Notes: a model not told the origin generated them from the letters alone. A stretch of DNA of 64,000 nucleotides from JAMXLO01 sp963794185 (GCA_963794185.1 CAWCDM010000103.1:1-64000); one strand, 5' to 3'. Counted from the stretch's first letter, positions 46,132-55,594 are shown. Made by a program: numbers and translations.

Positions 46132-48584
46132 GCGCGGCTCTTCCTTGCTGCTGGGAACGACACAAGGGCGATGACATACAGCACCGCGGCGCACAACAGA
46201 ACCCGGCTGAACCCGGCTTCGCGCGCGATCAGGTTGGCGAGCGGCGTCGCCACCACCGAGAATGCTCCGTTCAGTCCCCAGGCCCAGGGCAGGAACCCGC
46301 CGGCGCCGGTGCCCGACAGCCCGAGCGGGAACGGCAGGCCGAGCGCCAGCGATACCGGTGCCAGCACCGCCAGAACCAGCGCCGCTCGCGCCAGCCAGGG
46401 CAGGTCCAGTGTCGCGAGGATCGCCGGCTGCAGCCCCAGCAGCACTGCGGCGCACCAGGCCAGTACGACCAGGCAGGCCAGCGCGATGCCCCGGCGCGGC
46501 GACGCCGTCATGCGATCGGCCGTCATGCTGCCGGCCCCGGAGAACACCAGCATGCCGGTCAGGACCAGGGCGAAGCCGGAGGTGCGGTCGTTCAGCCACA
46601 GGCTGGCCCGCTCGATCAGGAAGATCTCGATGAACAGGAAACCCATGCCGAGCGCCGGGAAATACACAATCGGCCGCAGCAGCCCAACCGCAGGCAGGCG
46701 CAGCCGGCGCGGCGCGGCGAGCGGTACCAGCAGCACCAGCAGCGCGAACACCGCCGCCTGCGCCAGCACGGCCAAGTTGACCAGCGCGCCGACCTCCGCC
46801 TGGGGCAGGATTTCTATCCGTTTCAGGATAGTGCCGATCTGGTCGAGGCGCAGCACGGCGTAGAAGAACGGCCGGTCGAGCGTCACCGGCGCCAGGTTGA
46901 AGGCCGCGCGCGACGGCGTTGCTGCCCCTGCCAGCACGGCCCCGGCCTCGTCCGCGATCGAATCCTCTGGCCCGTCGGAGGTCACCTCGCCGCTCGCGAA
47001 CGACACCGCCGGCAGGTCGTTGTAGATGCCGGCCCGCGCGGCCGCGAGGTCGATGCCCGGATACCACGACACGTCGAATGACCGCTCGTCGCAGAATCTC
47101 TTTGCCCCGGCGATCCGGTCGGCATCCCATGCCCGGTTGGACAGCAGGATCCGCACGCCCCAGGCGGACCGGTAGACCACGGTATGCGCGGGCGGGTCGT
47201 CGATGCCCGCCTCCAGCAGGGCGGCCCGTGCGGTCGCCAGCATGCGCAGGGCGTAGACCGGAAAATCGCGGATCGACACCGGGATCGACACGATGCCCCC
47301 CGGCGCGAGTGCGCGCAGGTAGCCGGCAATGGCCTCGGCGCTGAACGCCGTCCCGTTTGCTTCGGCAGCATCGAGGAAGTCGGCTGACAGATCGATTACG
47401 TCATACGCGCCGCCCTGCCGCGTGGCTGCAATGGGTCCCTCGCCGGCGAGGCTCACGCGCGGATCGGCGGTCCAGGCGGGCGACGGTCCCAGCCCCCGTT
47501 GCAGCGACCGCAGCAGGACCGGCTCGGGCTCCAGCACGCGCACGCGCGAGGCACCAAGCGCCAGCACCTCGGCGGGCCGAAATCCGCCCGATGCGCCCGC
47601 GAGCAGCGCATCGGCGCGCGGGATCAGCCGATAGGGCAGGGCGTCCAGTGCGGCCTCGGCGTAGCCGACATCGAGCGGCGCGAGAACGGGCCGGGGCAGG
47701 GCCGCGATCCGGTTGCCGTCGCGATACAGGCCGAAGGTCTGCGGCGGCCCCGGCACGCCCAGCATGCCGGCGTTGTTGGAGATGTCGGTGTCGACGCGCT
47801 CCGTGAAGTTGTCGAGCAGCAGGTAGTCGCCGCGCGGCGCCAGCACGCTGGCCACCGGACGCGCATCGGGCGTGTGCAGCGGCGCATAGATCGCCTTGAA
47901 GTCGTTGAACTGCGCCTGGCTGTCGAGCAGTAGCAGCGCCTCGCCGCCGAGCAGCGCCACGCCGGCCGCCGCGGCACCCGTCCAGCGCCATCGGCCCGCG
48001 ACGAAGCACGCGCTTGCCGCCAGCGGGACCAGCAGCAGCGGCACCAGGAAGAACGCGTGCACGACGAACATCGCCGCCAGCACGACACCGGCGCCGAAGC
48101 CTGCGCCGGTCAGGTCGAACGCGTAGACCACGCCGATGCGATTCGGATTCAACACGAAGCTCAGGCTGACGAACGTGCCGGCCAGGAAGAAGAACGGCAG
48201 CAGGCAGGCGTAGTAGCCGGCGATGTTCCAGATCTGCGGTACCCAGGTCGCGGGGTTCTGCAATTGCAGCGGGTTGAACGGATTGGTCGTGGTGAAGTGG
48301 AAGCCGATCGCGGCGGAGGCCACCAGCAGCGTCGGCAGCCCAGCCAGCAGCGCCTCGCCGTTGCGCGCAAAGGCGTCGCGGAACAGTGCCAGGATCACGC
48401 CGCTCAGCGCGAACCCGACCATGACGATGGAAATGACCCAGTAGCCATACTCGGACCACTTGGCGACGGCGAAATACCGGGTGAGCGCCGTTTCGTATCC
48501 CACCGCCGCCAGCGACACGAGAAACAGGGCGGCAAGGCCCATGGGGATTGGCGTGGGGGGCATCGGCCCAATGCGCCACCTCAC
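46092..48584 (-). CDS. Large membrane protein with spermidine-synthase-like domain
   Basis: An 830-residue fusion. Helical membrane blocks occupy about 10-225 (LAALFLVSLAAVGYETALTRYFAV at the N-terminus) and 590-810. The central 230-580 region is a SAM-methyltransferase-fold, spermidine-synthase-like domain (VLALGASRVRVLEPEPVLL, then AYDVIDLSADFLDAAEANG and LRALAPGGIVSIPVSIRDFP). The canonical polyamine-binding and SAM-binding Gly motif is degenerate. Proteins with this layout are widespread but uncharacterised. GTG 48584 overlaps the hydrolase stop (GTGA); ATG 48563 is an alternative start. It overlaps the methyltransferase gene downstream, so the three form an operon. Confidence 0.82.
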   Translation of the reverse strand: MRWRIGPMPPTPIPMGLAALFLVSLAAVGYETALTRYFAVAKWSEYGYWVISIVMVGFALSGVILALFRDAFARNGEALLAGLPTLLVASAAIGFHFTTTNPFNPLQLQNPATWVPQIWNIAGYYACLLPFFFLAGTFVSLSFVLNPNRIGVVYAFDLTGAGFGAGVVLAAMFVVHAFFLVPLLLVPLAASACFVAGRWRWTGAAAAGVALLGGEALLLLDSQAQFNDFKAIYAPLHTPDARPVASVLAPRGDYLLLDNFTERVDTDISNNAGMLGVPGPPQTFGLYRDGNRIAALPRPVLAPLDVGYAEAALDALPYRLIPRADALLAGASGGFRPAEVLALGASRVRVLEPEPVLLRSLQRGLGPSPAWTADPRVSLAGEGPIAATRQGGAYDVIDLSADFLDAAEANGTAFSAEAIAGYLRALAPGGIVSIPVSIRDFPVYALRMLATARAALLEAGIDDPPAHTVVYRSAWGVRILLSNRAWDADRIAGAKRFCDERSFDVSWYPGIDLAAARAGIYNDLPAVSFASGEVTSDGPEDSIADEAGAVLAGAATPSRAAFNLAPVTLDRPFFYAVLRLDQIGTILKRIEILPQAEVGALVNLAVLAQAAVFALLVLLVPLAAPRRLRLPAVGLLRPIVYFPALGMGFLFIEIFLIERASLWLNDRTSGFALVLTGMLVFSGAGSMTADRMTASPRRGIALACLVVLAWCAAVLLGLQPAILATLDLPWLARAALVLAVLAPVSLALGLPFPLGLSGTGAGGFLPWAWGLNGAFSVVATPLANLIAREAGFSRVLLCAAVLYVIALVSFPAARKSRAWQLFSARSRAAE

Positions 48585-49462
48585 GGCCAGACGGTCCGGG
48601 CCAGGAAACCCGCCAGCAATGCGTTGAAGCGTGCGGCGTCATCGACGAACAGCGCGTGGCCGGCGTCGCTGAACACCGCGACCTGGGTCCCTGGACGGTT
48701 GCGCGCCAGGTTCGCCGCCTGCTCCGACAGCCAGCCTGGCCGTACAACGTACAGCACCGGCTTGCCGGTGGAATACAGCGCCTCGCGCCAATAGGTGCGC
48801 GGGACAGGGTAGTTCAGCAGCGCCCGGCAGGCCCGTTCCGGGGTACGCAGCGTCGCTTCCGTGAGCCTGTCCAGATAGGCATCGCTCTGCCGGCGGCGGA
48901 ACATGCCGGTCACGAAGCGATGCATCGCCACATCGTGCGGCAGCACCGGCGCGACGTGATGCCTCGGCGGGGGCGGCGGCGGTGGTTCCTCGCCCACCGA
49001 ATTGTCCACCAGCACAAGCCCGGCCACCTTCAGATCGCCATGCCCGCGCACGAAGGCGAGCGTGTCGAGCACGCCCAGCGACCAGCCCACCAGAACCGCC
49101 GGCACAGGCTCCAGATTCGCGATCAGCTCGGCGATGTCCTGCCCGCGCCTTCCCGGCTCATAGCCGGACGACGGCGCGTCCGAATCGCCCTGGCCGCGCG
49201 GATCGAACGCCACGACGTGATAGCGTTGCGCGAAGGCCTGGATCTGCGGCTGCCAGATCCATGCCGGCATGGTCCAGCCCGGCACAAAGACGATCGTATG
49301 ACCCGCCGGCGGCCCCGCCTCCAGATAGTGCAGCTGTACCCCGTCGCTGGTCACGAAGTACCGGCTCTGCGCCGCCGTCCCGTTATCCGCTGCCGCCGAA
49401 TGCCCCAGCAGCGACGCAAGCAGGAATGCCGCGATCAGGTGCGTGCAGGATGCCATCCGCAT
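48581..49462 (-). CDS. Secreted alpha/beta hydrolase
   Basis: A 293-residue protein with a Sec signal peptide (MRMASCTHLIAAFLLASLLGHSAAA). The alpha/beta-hydrolase core has an oxyanion region (HTIVFVPGWTMPAWIW), VVAFDPRGQGDSDAPSSGYEPGRRG, the nucleophile elbow VLVGWSLGVLDTLAF (GWSLG) and the catalytic His in VFSDAGHALFVDD. Residues 158-166 are a run of prolines after GEE. A periplasmic esterase or peptidase-like function is expected. First gene of a three-gene overlapping operon; ATG 49456 is an alternative start. Confidence 0.9.
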   Translation of the reverse strand: MRMASCTHLIAAFLLASLLGHSAAADNGTAAQSRYFVTSDGVQLHYLEAGPPAGHTIVFVPGWTMPAWIWQPQIQAFAQRYHVVAFDPRGQGDSDAPSSGYEPGRRGQDIAELIANLEPVPAVLVGWSLGVLDTLAFVRGHGDLKVAGLVLVDNSVGEEPPPPPPPRHHVAPVLPHDVAMHRFVTGMFRRRQSDAYLDRLTEATLRTPERACRALLNYPVPRTYWREALYSTGKPVLYVVRPGWLSEQAANLARNRPGTQVAVFSDAGHALFVDDAARFNALLAGFLARTVWP

Positions 49463-49517
49463 GCGGACAGAACACCGACCTGCACCGCGTCGTGTCAATG
49501 CCCTCAGGCGGCGCGCA

Positions 49518-50222
49518 TCATCTGACGTCCGTCAGCCGATTCAGTTCGGCCGGCCGGCGCAGCACGATGAAGCCGTCCTCGACGTCCACCAGCTTGTGTT
49601 CCCGCCATACGCGAAACTGCTTGTTCACGCTCTCGCGCGTTGAGGCCACGAGGTTGCTGAGATCGCGCTGCGACAGCTTCAGGTCGATGCGGGTGCCACT
49701 GGGACCTGGCCTGCCGTAATCCACCGCGAGCTTCAGCAGCACGCGAGCCAGGCGAACGGGGAGATCGAACAGCGCGATCTCCTCCAGCGCTGTGCTGGTC
49801 TGCCGCAGCCGGCCGCACAGCACCGAAAGCAGGCGCAGGAACAAGTCCACATTCTGCCGGAGAAAGGGCAGGAAATGGCGCCGCTCCACCACCAGCAGAA
49901 GCGTATCCTCGATCGCCGTTGCATCGGCGCTGCGCGGCTGGCCGTCCAGCAGGGCGATTTCGCCGAATATCTCGCCGGGACTGATGACGTTCAGCGTAAC
50001 TTCCTTGCCGTCGCCGGAGACCGAGCTGATGCGCACGCGGCCGCGCAGCACCGCCATCAGCGCCGAGCCTTCGTCGCCGCGCTGGAAGATCGTCTGGCCA
50101 CGGCGATAGCGCCGCTCGGAGGCAAAGTTCAGGATGCCGTCCAGTTCCGTCGACTGCATGGCATCGAATAGCGGGCTGACCATCAGGGCAGCACGTTTCG
50201 CGTCGCGATCAAGCCTCGCCAC
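49518..50222 (-). CDS. Crp/Fnr family transcriptional regulator
   Basis: A 234-residue regulator. A cyclic-nucleotide-binding domain (about 18-130) has RGQTIFQRGDEGSALMAVLRG and ISPGEIFGEIALLDGQPRSADA; the latter resembles the phosphate-binding cassette of Crp. The C-terminal winged helix (KLSQRDLSNLVASTRESVNKQFRVW) is the recognition helix region. There are no Fnr-type N-terminal Cys residues, so a nucleotide effector is more likely than oxygen. Divergent from the serine hydrolase. GTG 50222 is preferred; ATG 50183 is possible. Confidence 0.93.
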   Translation of the reverse strand: MARLDRDAKRAALMVSPLFDAMQSTELDGILNFASERRYRRGQTIFQRGDEGSALMAVLRGRVRISSVSGDGKEVTLNVISPGEIFGEIALLDGQPRSADATAIEDTLLLVVERRHFLPFLRQNVDLFLRLLSVLCGRLRQTSTALEEIALFDLPVRLARVLLKLAVDYGRPGPSGTRIDLKLSQRDLSNLVASTRESVNKQFRVWREHKLVDVEDGFIVLRRPAELNRLTDVR

Positions 50223-50346
50223 AGGCGTCTCCCCGTCCCGTTGCCCCGCCCGGCGGTTGGTCTCGCCACGGGCGATTCCCAGGTACAGTATGCCCGTCCC
50301 TGGCGTCTATGTGGTATCACGATAGGTGACGCTGGAAGGGAACGCC

Positions 50347-51375
50347 ATGCCGGGACTGGATGAAGCGGTGTGCTATGCCATGTCGCACGAGACGCCGTGG
50401 CCGCGCGACCTGCGCGCGCATCTCGAGTCTGGCTTCTTCGAACCGCCGCCGCACAACGAAATCCTCGGCCCGATCCGTCCGCGCGGCGGACCGAACGGGC
50501 TGATCCTGCACGGCGGAGCGGTGGTCGCGCGCTGGGGCGACACGCGGCAGGTCGATTTCACCTTCTCGGTCGCCAAGAGCTATCTCAGCCTGCTTGCCGG
50601 CATTGCAGTGGCCGATGGGCTGATCCCCGAACTCGACGAACCTGTCGGGCGCACGGTGGACGACGGCGGGTTCGTCGGCCCGCACAACGGCGCCATCACC
50701 TGGCGACATCTGCTGCAGCAGACGTCGGAGTGGGAAGGCTCGCTGTTCGGCAAGTCGGATGTCGTAGACCGTAATCGCAATCTCGCAGCAGAGGGGAAGG
50801 CGCGCAAAGGCGATGCGCGGCCGCTGCGGGCACCGGGGAGCTTCTGGGAATACAACGACGTGCGGGTGAACCGGCTGGCGCTCGCGCTGCTGCGTCGTTT
50901 CCGCAGGCCGCTGCCCGAGGTGTTCGCCGAACGGATCATGCGCCCGATCGGTGCGTCTTCCGACTGGAGCTGGCACGGCTACCGCACGTCGACGGTTGAG
51001 ATCGACGGGCGGATGATCGAGTCGGTTTCCGGCGGCAGTCACTGGGGTGGCGGTGTCGCGATCCACGCCGAGGACCAGACGCACATCGGAAGGCTGATGC
51101 TGCAGCGTGGCATGTGGGAGGGGCAGCGTCTGCTGCCAGAGAGCTGGATTGCCGAGTCGGTGCAGCCGTGCGCGCTCAATCCGAACTACGGACTGCTGTG
51201 GTGGCTGAACACCGGTGGCCGACGTTACCCGAGTGCAACCGTGGTGAGCTTCTTCGCGTCAGGCGCGGGCGGAAACATCACCTGGATCGATCCCGCAAAT
51301 GATCTGGTGGCGGTGATGCGCTGGATGGATCCCACATCGGTCGACGGGTTCGTCAGGCTGGTGATGGGGACGTAA
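50347..51375 (+). CDS. Serine hydrolase, beta-lactamase/DD-peptidase fold
   Basis: A 342-residue protein with no signal peptide. ATG 50347 is preceded by GGAAGGG. The Ser-x-x-Lys active site is SVAKSYLS (Ser74, Lys77), the Tyr-x-Asn motif is in FWEYNDVRVNRLAL near residue 168, and the third motif region is near FASGAGGNITWID. This is the class C beta-lactamase-like family (esterases, D-aminopeptidases, 6-aminohexanoate hydrolases). With an amidase, a gamma-glutamyltransferase and a peptide-binding protein nearby, amide or peptide hydrolysis is likely. Confidence 0.88.
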   Translation: MPGLDEAVCYAMSHETPWPRDLRAHLESGFFEPPPHNEILGPIRPRGGPNGLILHGGAVVARWGDTRQVDFTFSVAKSYLSLLAGIAVADGLIPELDEPVGRTVDDGGFVGPHNGAITWRHLLQQTSEWEGSLFGKSDVVDRNRNLAAEGKARKGDARPLRAPGSFWEYNDVRVNRLALALLRRFRRPLPEVFAERIMRPIGASSDWSWHGYRTSTVEIDGRMIESVSGGSHWGGGVAIHAEDQTHIGRLMLQRGMWEGQRLLPESWIAESVQPCALNPNYGLLWWLNTGGRRYPSATVVSFFASGAGGNITWIDPANDLVAVMRWMDPTSVDGFVRLVMGT

Positions 51376-51384
51376 GGAAGGCGC

Positions 51385-52878
51385 TCACTCGAAGCCCAAG
51401 AACCCCGCCATCTCACTGATCGGGCGGGCTGCCTTGAGCCGCGAGAGATCGGGTACCGGCCGAGCCGTGCGCTGATCGCCGGCGAGCAGCGCCTCCAGTT
51501 CGGCCGCCACCGCAAGCACAAACGCGTCCCCGCCGCGCGGGCCGACGATCTGCAGACCGAACGGCATGCCATGCCGATCGAGGCCCACCGGCAGCGATAC
51601 GGCGGGATGACCCGGCAAGGTCACGGCATAGGCGAGCGCCAGCCAATGGAAGTATGTGCGGGTCTGCCTGCCGTCGATCTCCGTCGGGTAGAGTTCGCGC
51701 CACGGCCGCGGGCTGATCGTGATCGACGGCGTCAGGATCACGTCCCGGTCGCGGAAGAAGTCCTGCCATCGGCGGTATAGCGCCGTCTGCAGCGACTGCG
51801 CGCGCGCGACGTCCGATGCCGTGTAGCGCAGGCCTTCCTCGACATTGGCGCGCACGTTCGGCCCGACATCCTGCGGACGGGTGCGCACATTATCCGCATG
51901 GCTCGCCAGGAATCCTACGGCGCGCAGCACCTCGAACGCCTCGTCGGCGCCGATGCAATCGGGTGTGGCGTTCTCGGCGTGGGCGAAGACATGGCGGAAC
52001 AGGCCGGTCTTCTCGGCGAACACATCGGCGATGTGCCGCTCGGTCGGAGCGAAGCCGAAATCCGGCGTGATTGCCACGCGCAGCCGCGACAGATCCATGC
52101 GCGCCGGTCGCGCGAAATCCTCCGGCTGCCGCACCGCGTGGCCATGCACCGTCGTGGCCAGCGGATCGCGCGCGTCGTCGCTCACCATGGTCGACAGCAG
52201 CAGGCAGAGATCGGGCACGGTGCGCGCCATCGGACCCGCCACCGACAGATTGCTCCAGCCGAGACCGCGCCGTTCGTTCGCCACCAAGCCGGGTGTCGGG
52301 CGGAACCCAACGATGCCCGCGAACGCGGCGGGATTGCGCAGGGAGCCGCCGGTGTCCGAGCCGGAGCAGATCGGCGCCATCCCGGTCGCCAGCGCCACCG
52401 CCGAACCGCCTGACGAGCCTGCCGCCGAACGCGTCGGATCGAACGGATTGCCGGTCGCGCCATACACCGCGTTGCGCGTGTTCGCGCCGGCGCCGAACTC
52501 CGGCGTGTTGGTCTTCCCGATGACGATTGCCCCGGCCGCGCGCACCGCCGCCACAATCCGTTCGTCCGCCGCGGGGACGTGGTCGCGGAAGATCGGGCTG
52601 CCGAACGTGGTGCGCAGGCCTGCGGTTTCCTGCAGGTCTTTGATGCCGATCGGCAGGCCGTGGAGCGGAGGCAGGTCGTCACCACGCGCCACGGCTGCAT
52701 CGGCTGCCTTCGCGGCACCGCGCGCGCGCTGGAAGTCGTGGGCGACCATGGCGTTGACCGCGTGATCGACTGCCTCGATGCGAGCGATGCAGCTTTCCAG
52801 CAGCTCGGCCGGCGCCAGCTTCTTCCGGCCAATCATGCGGCGGGCATCGACGGCGGTGAGGTCGCAGGGTTCGGTCAT
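51385..52878 (-). CDS. Amidase (amidase signature family)
   Basis: A 497-residue cytoplasmic amidase. The Ser-cisSer-Lys triad is intact: Lys80 in LPIGIKDL, the Gly/Ser-rich loop RSAAGSSGGSA (about 150-160) and the nucleophile Ser179 in SDTGGSLRNPA. The length is usual for the family, which hydrolyses amides to acid plus ammonia. The stop is 9 bases from the convergent serine hydrolase stop. The gene is downstream of the gamma-glutamyltransferase on the same strand, separated by a palindromic repeat. Confidence 0.95.
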   Translation of the reverse strand: MTEPCDLTAVDARRMIGRKKLAPAELLESCIARIEAVDHAVNAMVAHDFQRARGAAKAADAAVARGDDLPPLHGLPIGIKDLQETAGLRTTFGSPIFRDHVPAADERIVAAVRAAGAIVIGKTNTPEFGAGANTRNAVYGATGNPFDPTRSAAGSSGGSAVALATGMAPICSGSDTGGSLRNPAAFAGIVGFRPTPGLVANERRGLGWSNLSVAGPMARTVPDLCLLLSTMVSDDARDPLATTVHGHAVRQPEDFARPARMDLSRLRVAITPDFGFAPTERHIADVFAEKTGLFRHVFAHAENATPDCIGADEAFEVLRAVGFLASHADNVRTRPQDVGPNVRANVEEGLRYTASDVARAQSLQTALYRRWQDFFRDRDVILTPSITISPRPWRELYPTEIDGRQTRTYFHWLALAYAVTLPGHPAVSLPVGLDRHGMPFGLQIVGPRGGDAFVLAVAAELEALLAGDQRTARPVPDLSRLKAARPISEMAGFLGFE

Positions 52879-52922
52879 TGCTTTACTCCGCGGCGTTCGG
52901 GGCCGTTGCAGTATCAGTAAGA

Positions 52923-53028
52923 AGATTCACCACAGAGACGCAGAGGCACAGAGCAGAAAAGATGATGCGCTTCGCGCGAAGCGCAATTTTACACTTCTCC
53001 GCGTCTCTGCGCCTCTGCGGTGAATCTT
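52923..53028. repeat. Large palindromic intergenic repeat
   Basis: Left arm about 52923-52953 (AGATTCACCACAGAGACGCA then GAGGCACAGAG) and right arm about 52995-53028 (CTCCGCGTCTCTGCGCCTCT then GCGGTGAATCT) are near-perfect inverted copies around a 40-base centre that contains a smaller palindrome (GCGCTTCGCGCGAAGCGC). The CACAGAGACGCAGAGGCACAGAG text is a known type of dispersed intergenic repeat in many proteobacteria. It fills the gap between the gamma-glutamyltransferase stop and the amidase start. In RNA it would form a very long hairpin able to end or stabilise transcripts. Confidence 0.85.
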
Positions 53029-53040
53029 TCTTGCTTACTT

Positions 53041-54651
53041 TCAGTATCCCAGCGCCAACCCGTCCTTGCGCGGCTCGGACCCGCCGATCAGGCAGCCCCG
53101 CTCGCGATCGATCCAGATCGCCTGGCCGCCGCCATGCGGGCGCTCCACCGTCTCAAGTTCGTGCCCGAGACGCGCCAGCCCGTCGCAGATCGCAAGCGGG
53201 ATGCCGTGCTCGATCTGCACCTTGCCGCGCAGCGGGAACAGCCGAGGCAGGTCGATCGCCTCCTGGATGTCGAGCCCGTATTCCAGCATGTTGGTGAGGA
53301 ACAGCGAGTGGCCCATCGGCTGGAAGTGCCCGCCCATCACGCCGTACGGCATCACCGCCTCGAGCCCCGTTGGGCCATCCCGCATCACCATGCCCGGGAT
53401 GATCGTGTGCATCGGCCGCTTGCGTGGCGCGATGCAGTTGGGATGGCCGCGCTCGACGCGGAACCCGAAGCCGCGGTTCTGCAGCATCACGCCGGACCGT
53501 TCGGCGTGGATCGCCGAGCCGAACCCCTCGAACAGCGAGTTGATGAAGCTGCACGCGTTGCCGTCCTGGTCCACCACGCAGAGATAGACCGTGTCCTTGT
53601 GCGGCGGCAGCAGCGTCTCGCCGGCCGCCGGAAGCTGCCCCAGCGCCTTGGCATCGTCGATCAGCGCGCGCAGACCGCCGAGATACTCGGGGCTCAGCAG
53701 CTTCTTCACCGGCACATCGGCCTGTGACGGATCAGCAAGGAAGGCGTCGCGGTCGCGATAGGCCAGTCGTGCGGCCTCGATGTGGCGATGATAGCGCAAC
53801 GTGCCGAGCGGGCCGTCGCCGGCGGGCTGCATGCCGCCGAGCATGCCCAGGATCATCAGGGCAATGATGCCCTGGCCGTTCGGCGGGCACTGGAACACGT
53901 CGTAGCCGCGCCAGTTCAGCGTGATCGGCTCGACGAACTCGGCATTGTGCAGGCCGGCGGCAAAGTCTTCTTCGGTATGGAGGCCGCCGCGCGCGCGCAG
54001 CGTTGCCACCATGTCGGAGGCGATCGAACCTTCATAGAACGCCTTGGCACCGTTCCGCGCGATAGCGCGCAGCGTGTCGGCCAGCGCCGGCTGGCGGAAG
54101 ATGTCGCCCGCGTTGGGCGCCGCGCCGCCGGGCAGGAAATGCTGCGCGTCGTTCTTGCGCAGCTTGGCCTCCAGGCGCTTCCAGGACCAGGCCACCACCG
54201 GATGTACCGGCCAGCCATCGGCCGCGTAGGCGATCGCCGGCTGCAGCAGTTCGTGCAGGTTCTTTGTGCCATGCGCGGCCAGCAGCGTCTCCCACGCGTT
54301 CACCGCACCAGGCACCGTGACGGCATGGGGAGAAGTGTTCTCCAGCGCCCTGATCTGCCGCCTTTCGTACCAGTCGATCGTGGCGGCGGCCGGCGCCCGG
54401 CCGGAGCCATTCAGCGCGATGACCCTGCCCGCACCGGCCGGGGCATACAGGCAAAAACAGTCGCCGCCGATCCCGGTGGACTGCGGCTCGATCACGCACA
54501 GCACGGCCACTGCTGCCACCGCGGCATCCAGCGCGTTGCCGCCGTTGCGCAGCACGTCCAGTGCGGTCAGCGTGGCGGCCGGCATCGAGGTGGCGGCCAT
54601 GCCGTGGCTCGCATAGACCGGGCTGCGGCCCGGCAGGTGGAAATCGCGCAT
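53041..54651 (-). CDS. ggt: Gamma-glutamyltransferase family protein
   Basis: A 536-residue Ntn-hydrolase proenzyme. ATG 54651 puts the N-terminus at MRDFHLPGRSPVYASHGMAA, with no signal peptide, so cytoplasmic, unlike classical periplasmic GGT. The large-subunit part has NALDAAVAAVAVLCVIEPQSTGIGG. The autocleavage/nucleophile Thr is in HKDTVYLCVVDQDGNACSF, followed by LFEGFGSAIHAERSGVMLQN, and the C-terminal PYGVMGGHFQPMGH is typical. It may cleave gamma-glutamyl or similar amide bonds. Divergent from csaA by 85 bases. Confidence 0.93.
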   Translation of the reverse strand: MRDFHLPGRSPVYASHGMAATSMPAATLTALDVLRNGGNALDAAVAAVAVLCVIEPQSTGIGGDCFCLYAPAGAGRVIALNGSGRAPAAATIDWYERRQIRALENTSPHAVTVPGAVNAWETLLAAHGTKNLHELLQPAIAYAADGWPVHPVVAWSWKRLEAKLRKNDAQHFLPGGAAPNAGDIFRQPALADTLRAIARNGAKAFYEGSIASDMVATLRARGGLHTEEDFAAGLHNAEFVEPITLNWRGYDVFQCPPNGQGIIALMILGMLGGMQPAGDGPLGTLRYHRHIEAARLAYRDRDAFLADPSQADVPVKKLLSPEYLGGLRALIDDAKALGQLPAAGETLLPPHKDTVYLCVVDQDGNACSFINSLFEGFGSAIHAERSGVMLQNRGFGFRVERGHPNCIAPRKRPMHTIIPGMVMRDGPTGLEAVMPYGVMGGHFQPMGHSLFLTNMLEYGLDIQEAIDLPRLFPLRGKVQIEHGIPLAICDGLARLGHELETVERPHGGGQAIWIDRERGCLIGGSEPRKDGLALGY

Positions 54652-54736
54652 TCCTGGTTCGCTCCAGTGGTCAGGTGTCGGCAAGTCCGCCAGTATGGCG
54701 CAGCGACACAGCACTGGCCACTGGAGCGCAGCGACG

Positions 54737-55078
54737 ATGACCGAGACCATCGCATTCGGCGACTTCGAACGCGTCGATATCCGCGTCGGCACGGTGGTGG
54801 ACGCGCAGCCCTTCCCCGAGGCGCGCAAGCCGGCCTTCAAACTGGTCATCGACTTCGGCGCGGATATCGGCCTGAAACGCTCCTCGGCGCAACTCACGGT
54901 GCACTACCGGCCCGATCAGCTCATCGGCCGGCAGGTCTGCGCGGTCGTGAATTTTCCCCCGCGCCAGATCGGCCCGTTCATCAGCGAGGTGCTCACGCTG
55001 GGCATGCCCGACGATGATGGATCGGTTGTGTTGATCAGGCCGGACTTCAAGGTGCCGAACGGCGGCAAGCTGTTCTGA
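54737..55078 (+). CDS. csaA: CsaA-type tRNA-binding/chaperone protein
   Basis: A 113-residue single OB-fold protein of the CsaA family: FERVDIRVGTVVDAQPFPEA at the N-terminus, KRSSAQLTVHY in the middle and VNFPPRQIGPFISEVLTLG towards the end. CsaA binds tRNA and shows export-chaperone activity in Bacillus. Its stop overlaps the start of the next gene (TGATG), so the two are translationally coupled. Confidence 0.93.
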   Translation: MTETIAFGDFERVDIRVGTVVDAQPFPEARKPAFKLVIDFGADIGLKRSSAQLTVHYRPDQLIGRQVCAVVNFPPRQIGPFISEVLTLGMPDDDGSVVLIRPDFKVPNGGKLF

Positions 55079-55578
55079 TGGCGGCCCACTACTACACCGT
55101 CACCTGGGACCAGCTGCATCGCGATGCGCGCGCTCTCGCCTGGCGGCTGATGGATCTGGGGCCTTTCACCGGCGTCGTGGCGATTGCCCGCGGCGGTCTG
55201 ATCCCGGCGGCGATCGTCGCACGCGAGCTGGATGTGCGGCTGCTGGAGACCGTCTCCATCGTGACCTACGCGGCGGCAAGCGGCGGCACGCTGATCGAGG
55301 AGGAAAAGCGCGGCCCACCAGTGGTGATCAAGCCGCCGGTCGCGGCCGGCGATGGAGTGGGATTTCTGATCGTTGACGACCTGGTGGACACCGGTGCGAC
55401 CGCGCGCGTCGTGCGAGCATTGCTGCCGCGCGCGCATTTCGCCGCGGTCTACGCCAAGCCGGAGGGGCGCGACGTGGTGGACACCTACATCACCGAGGTA
55501 TCGCAGGACACCTGGATTCTGTTCCCGTGGGACACTGAGCCGCAGTTCGTCGCACCGCTGGCGAAACGGGGTGGCTGA
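55078..55578 (+). CDS. gpt: Xanthine(-guanine) phosphoribosyltransferase
   Basis: A 166-residue type I phosphoribosyltransferase. The PRPP-binding motif is FLIVDDLVDTGATARVV, with GVVAIARGGLIPAAIVAREL upstream and ILFPWDTEP at the end, all characteristic of Gpt. It salvages xanthine and guanine to nucleotides in the cytoplasm, possibly at the inner membrane. Cotranslated with csaA. A strong palindrome follows 16 bases after the stop and probably ends the transcript. Confidence 0.93.
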   Translation: MAAHYYTVTWDQLHRDARALAWRLMDLGPFTGVVAIARGGLIPAAIVARELDVRLLETVSIVTYAAASGGTLIEEEKRGPPVVIKPPVAAGDGVGFLIVDDLVDTGATARVVRALLPRAHFAAVYAKPEGRDVVDTYITEVSQDTWILFPWDTEPQFVAPLAKRGG

Positions 55579-55594
55579 CGCGTTCTCTATCGTT

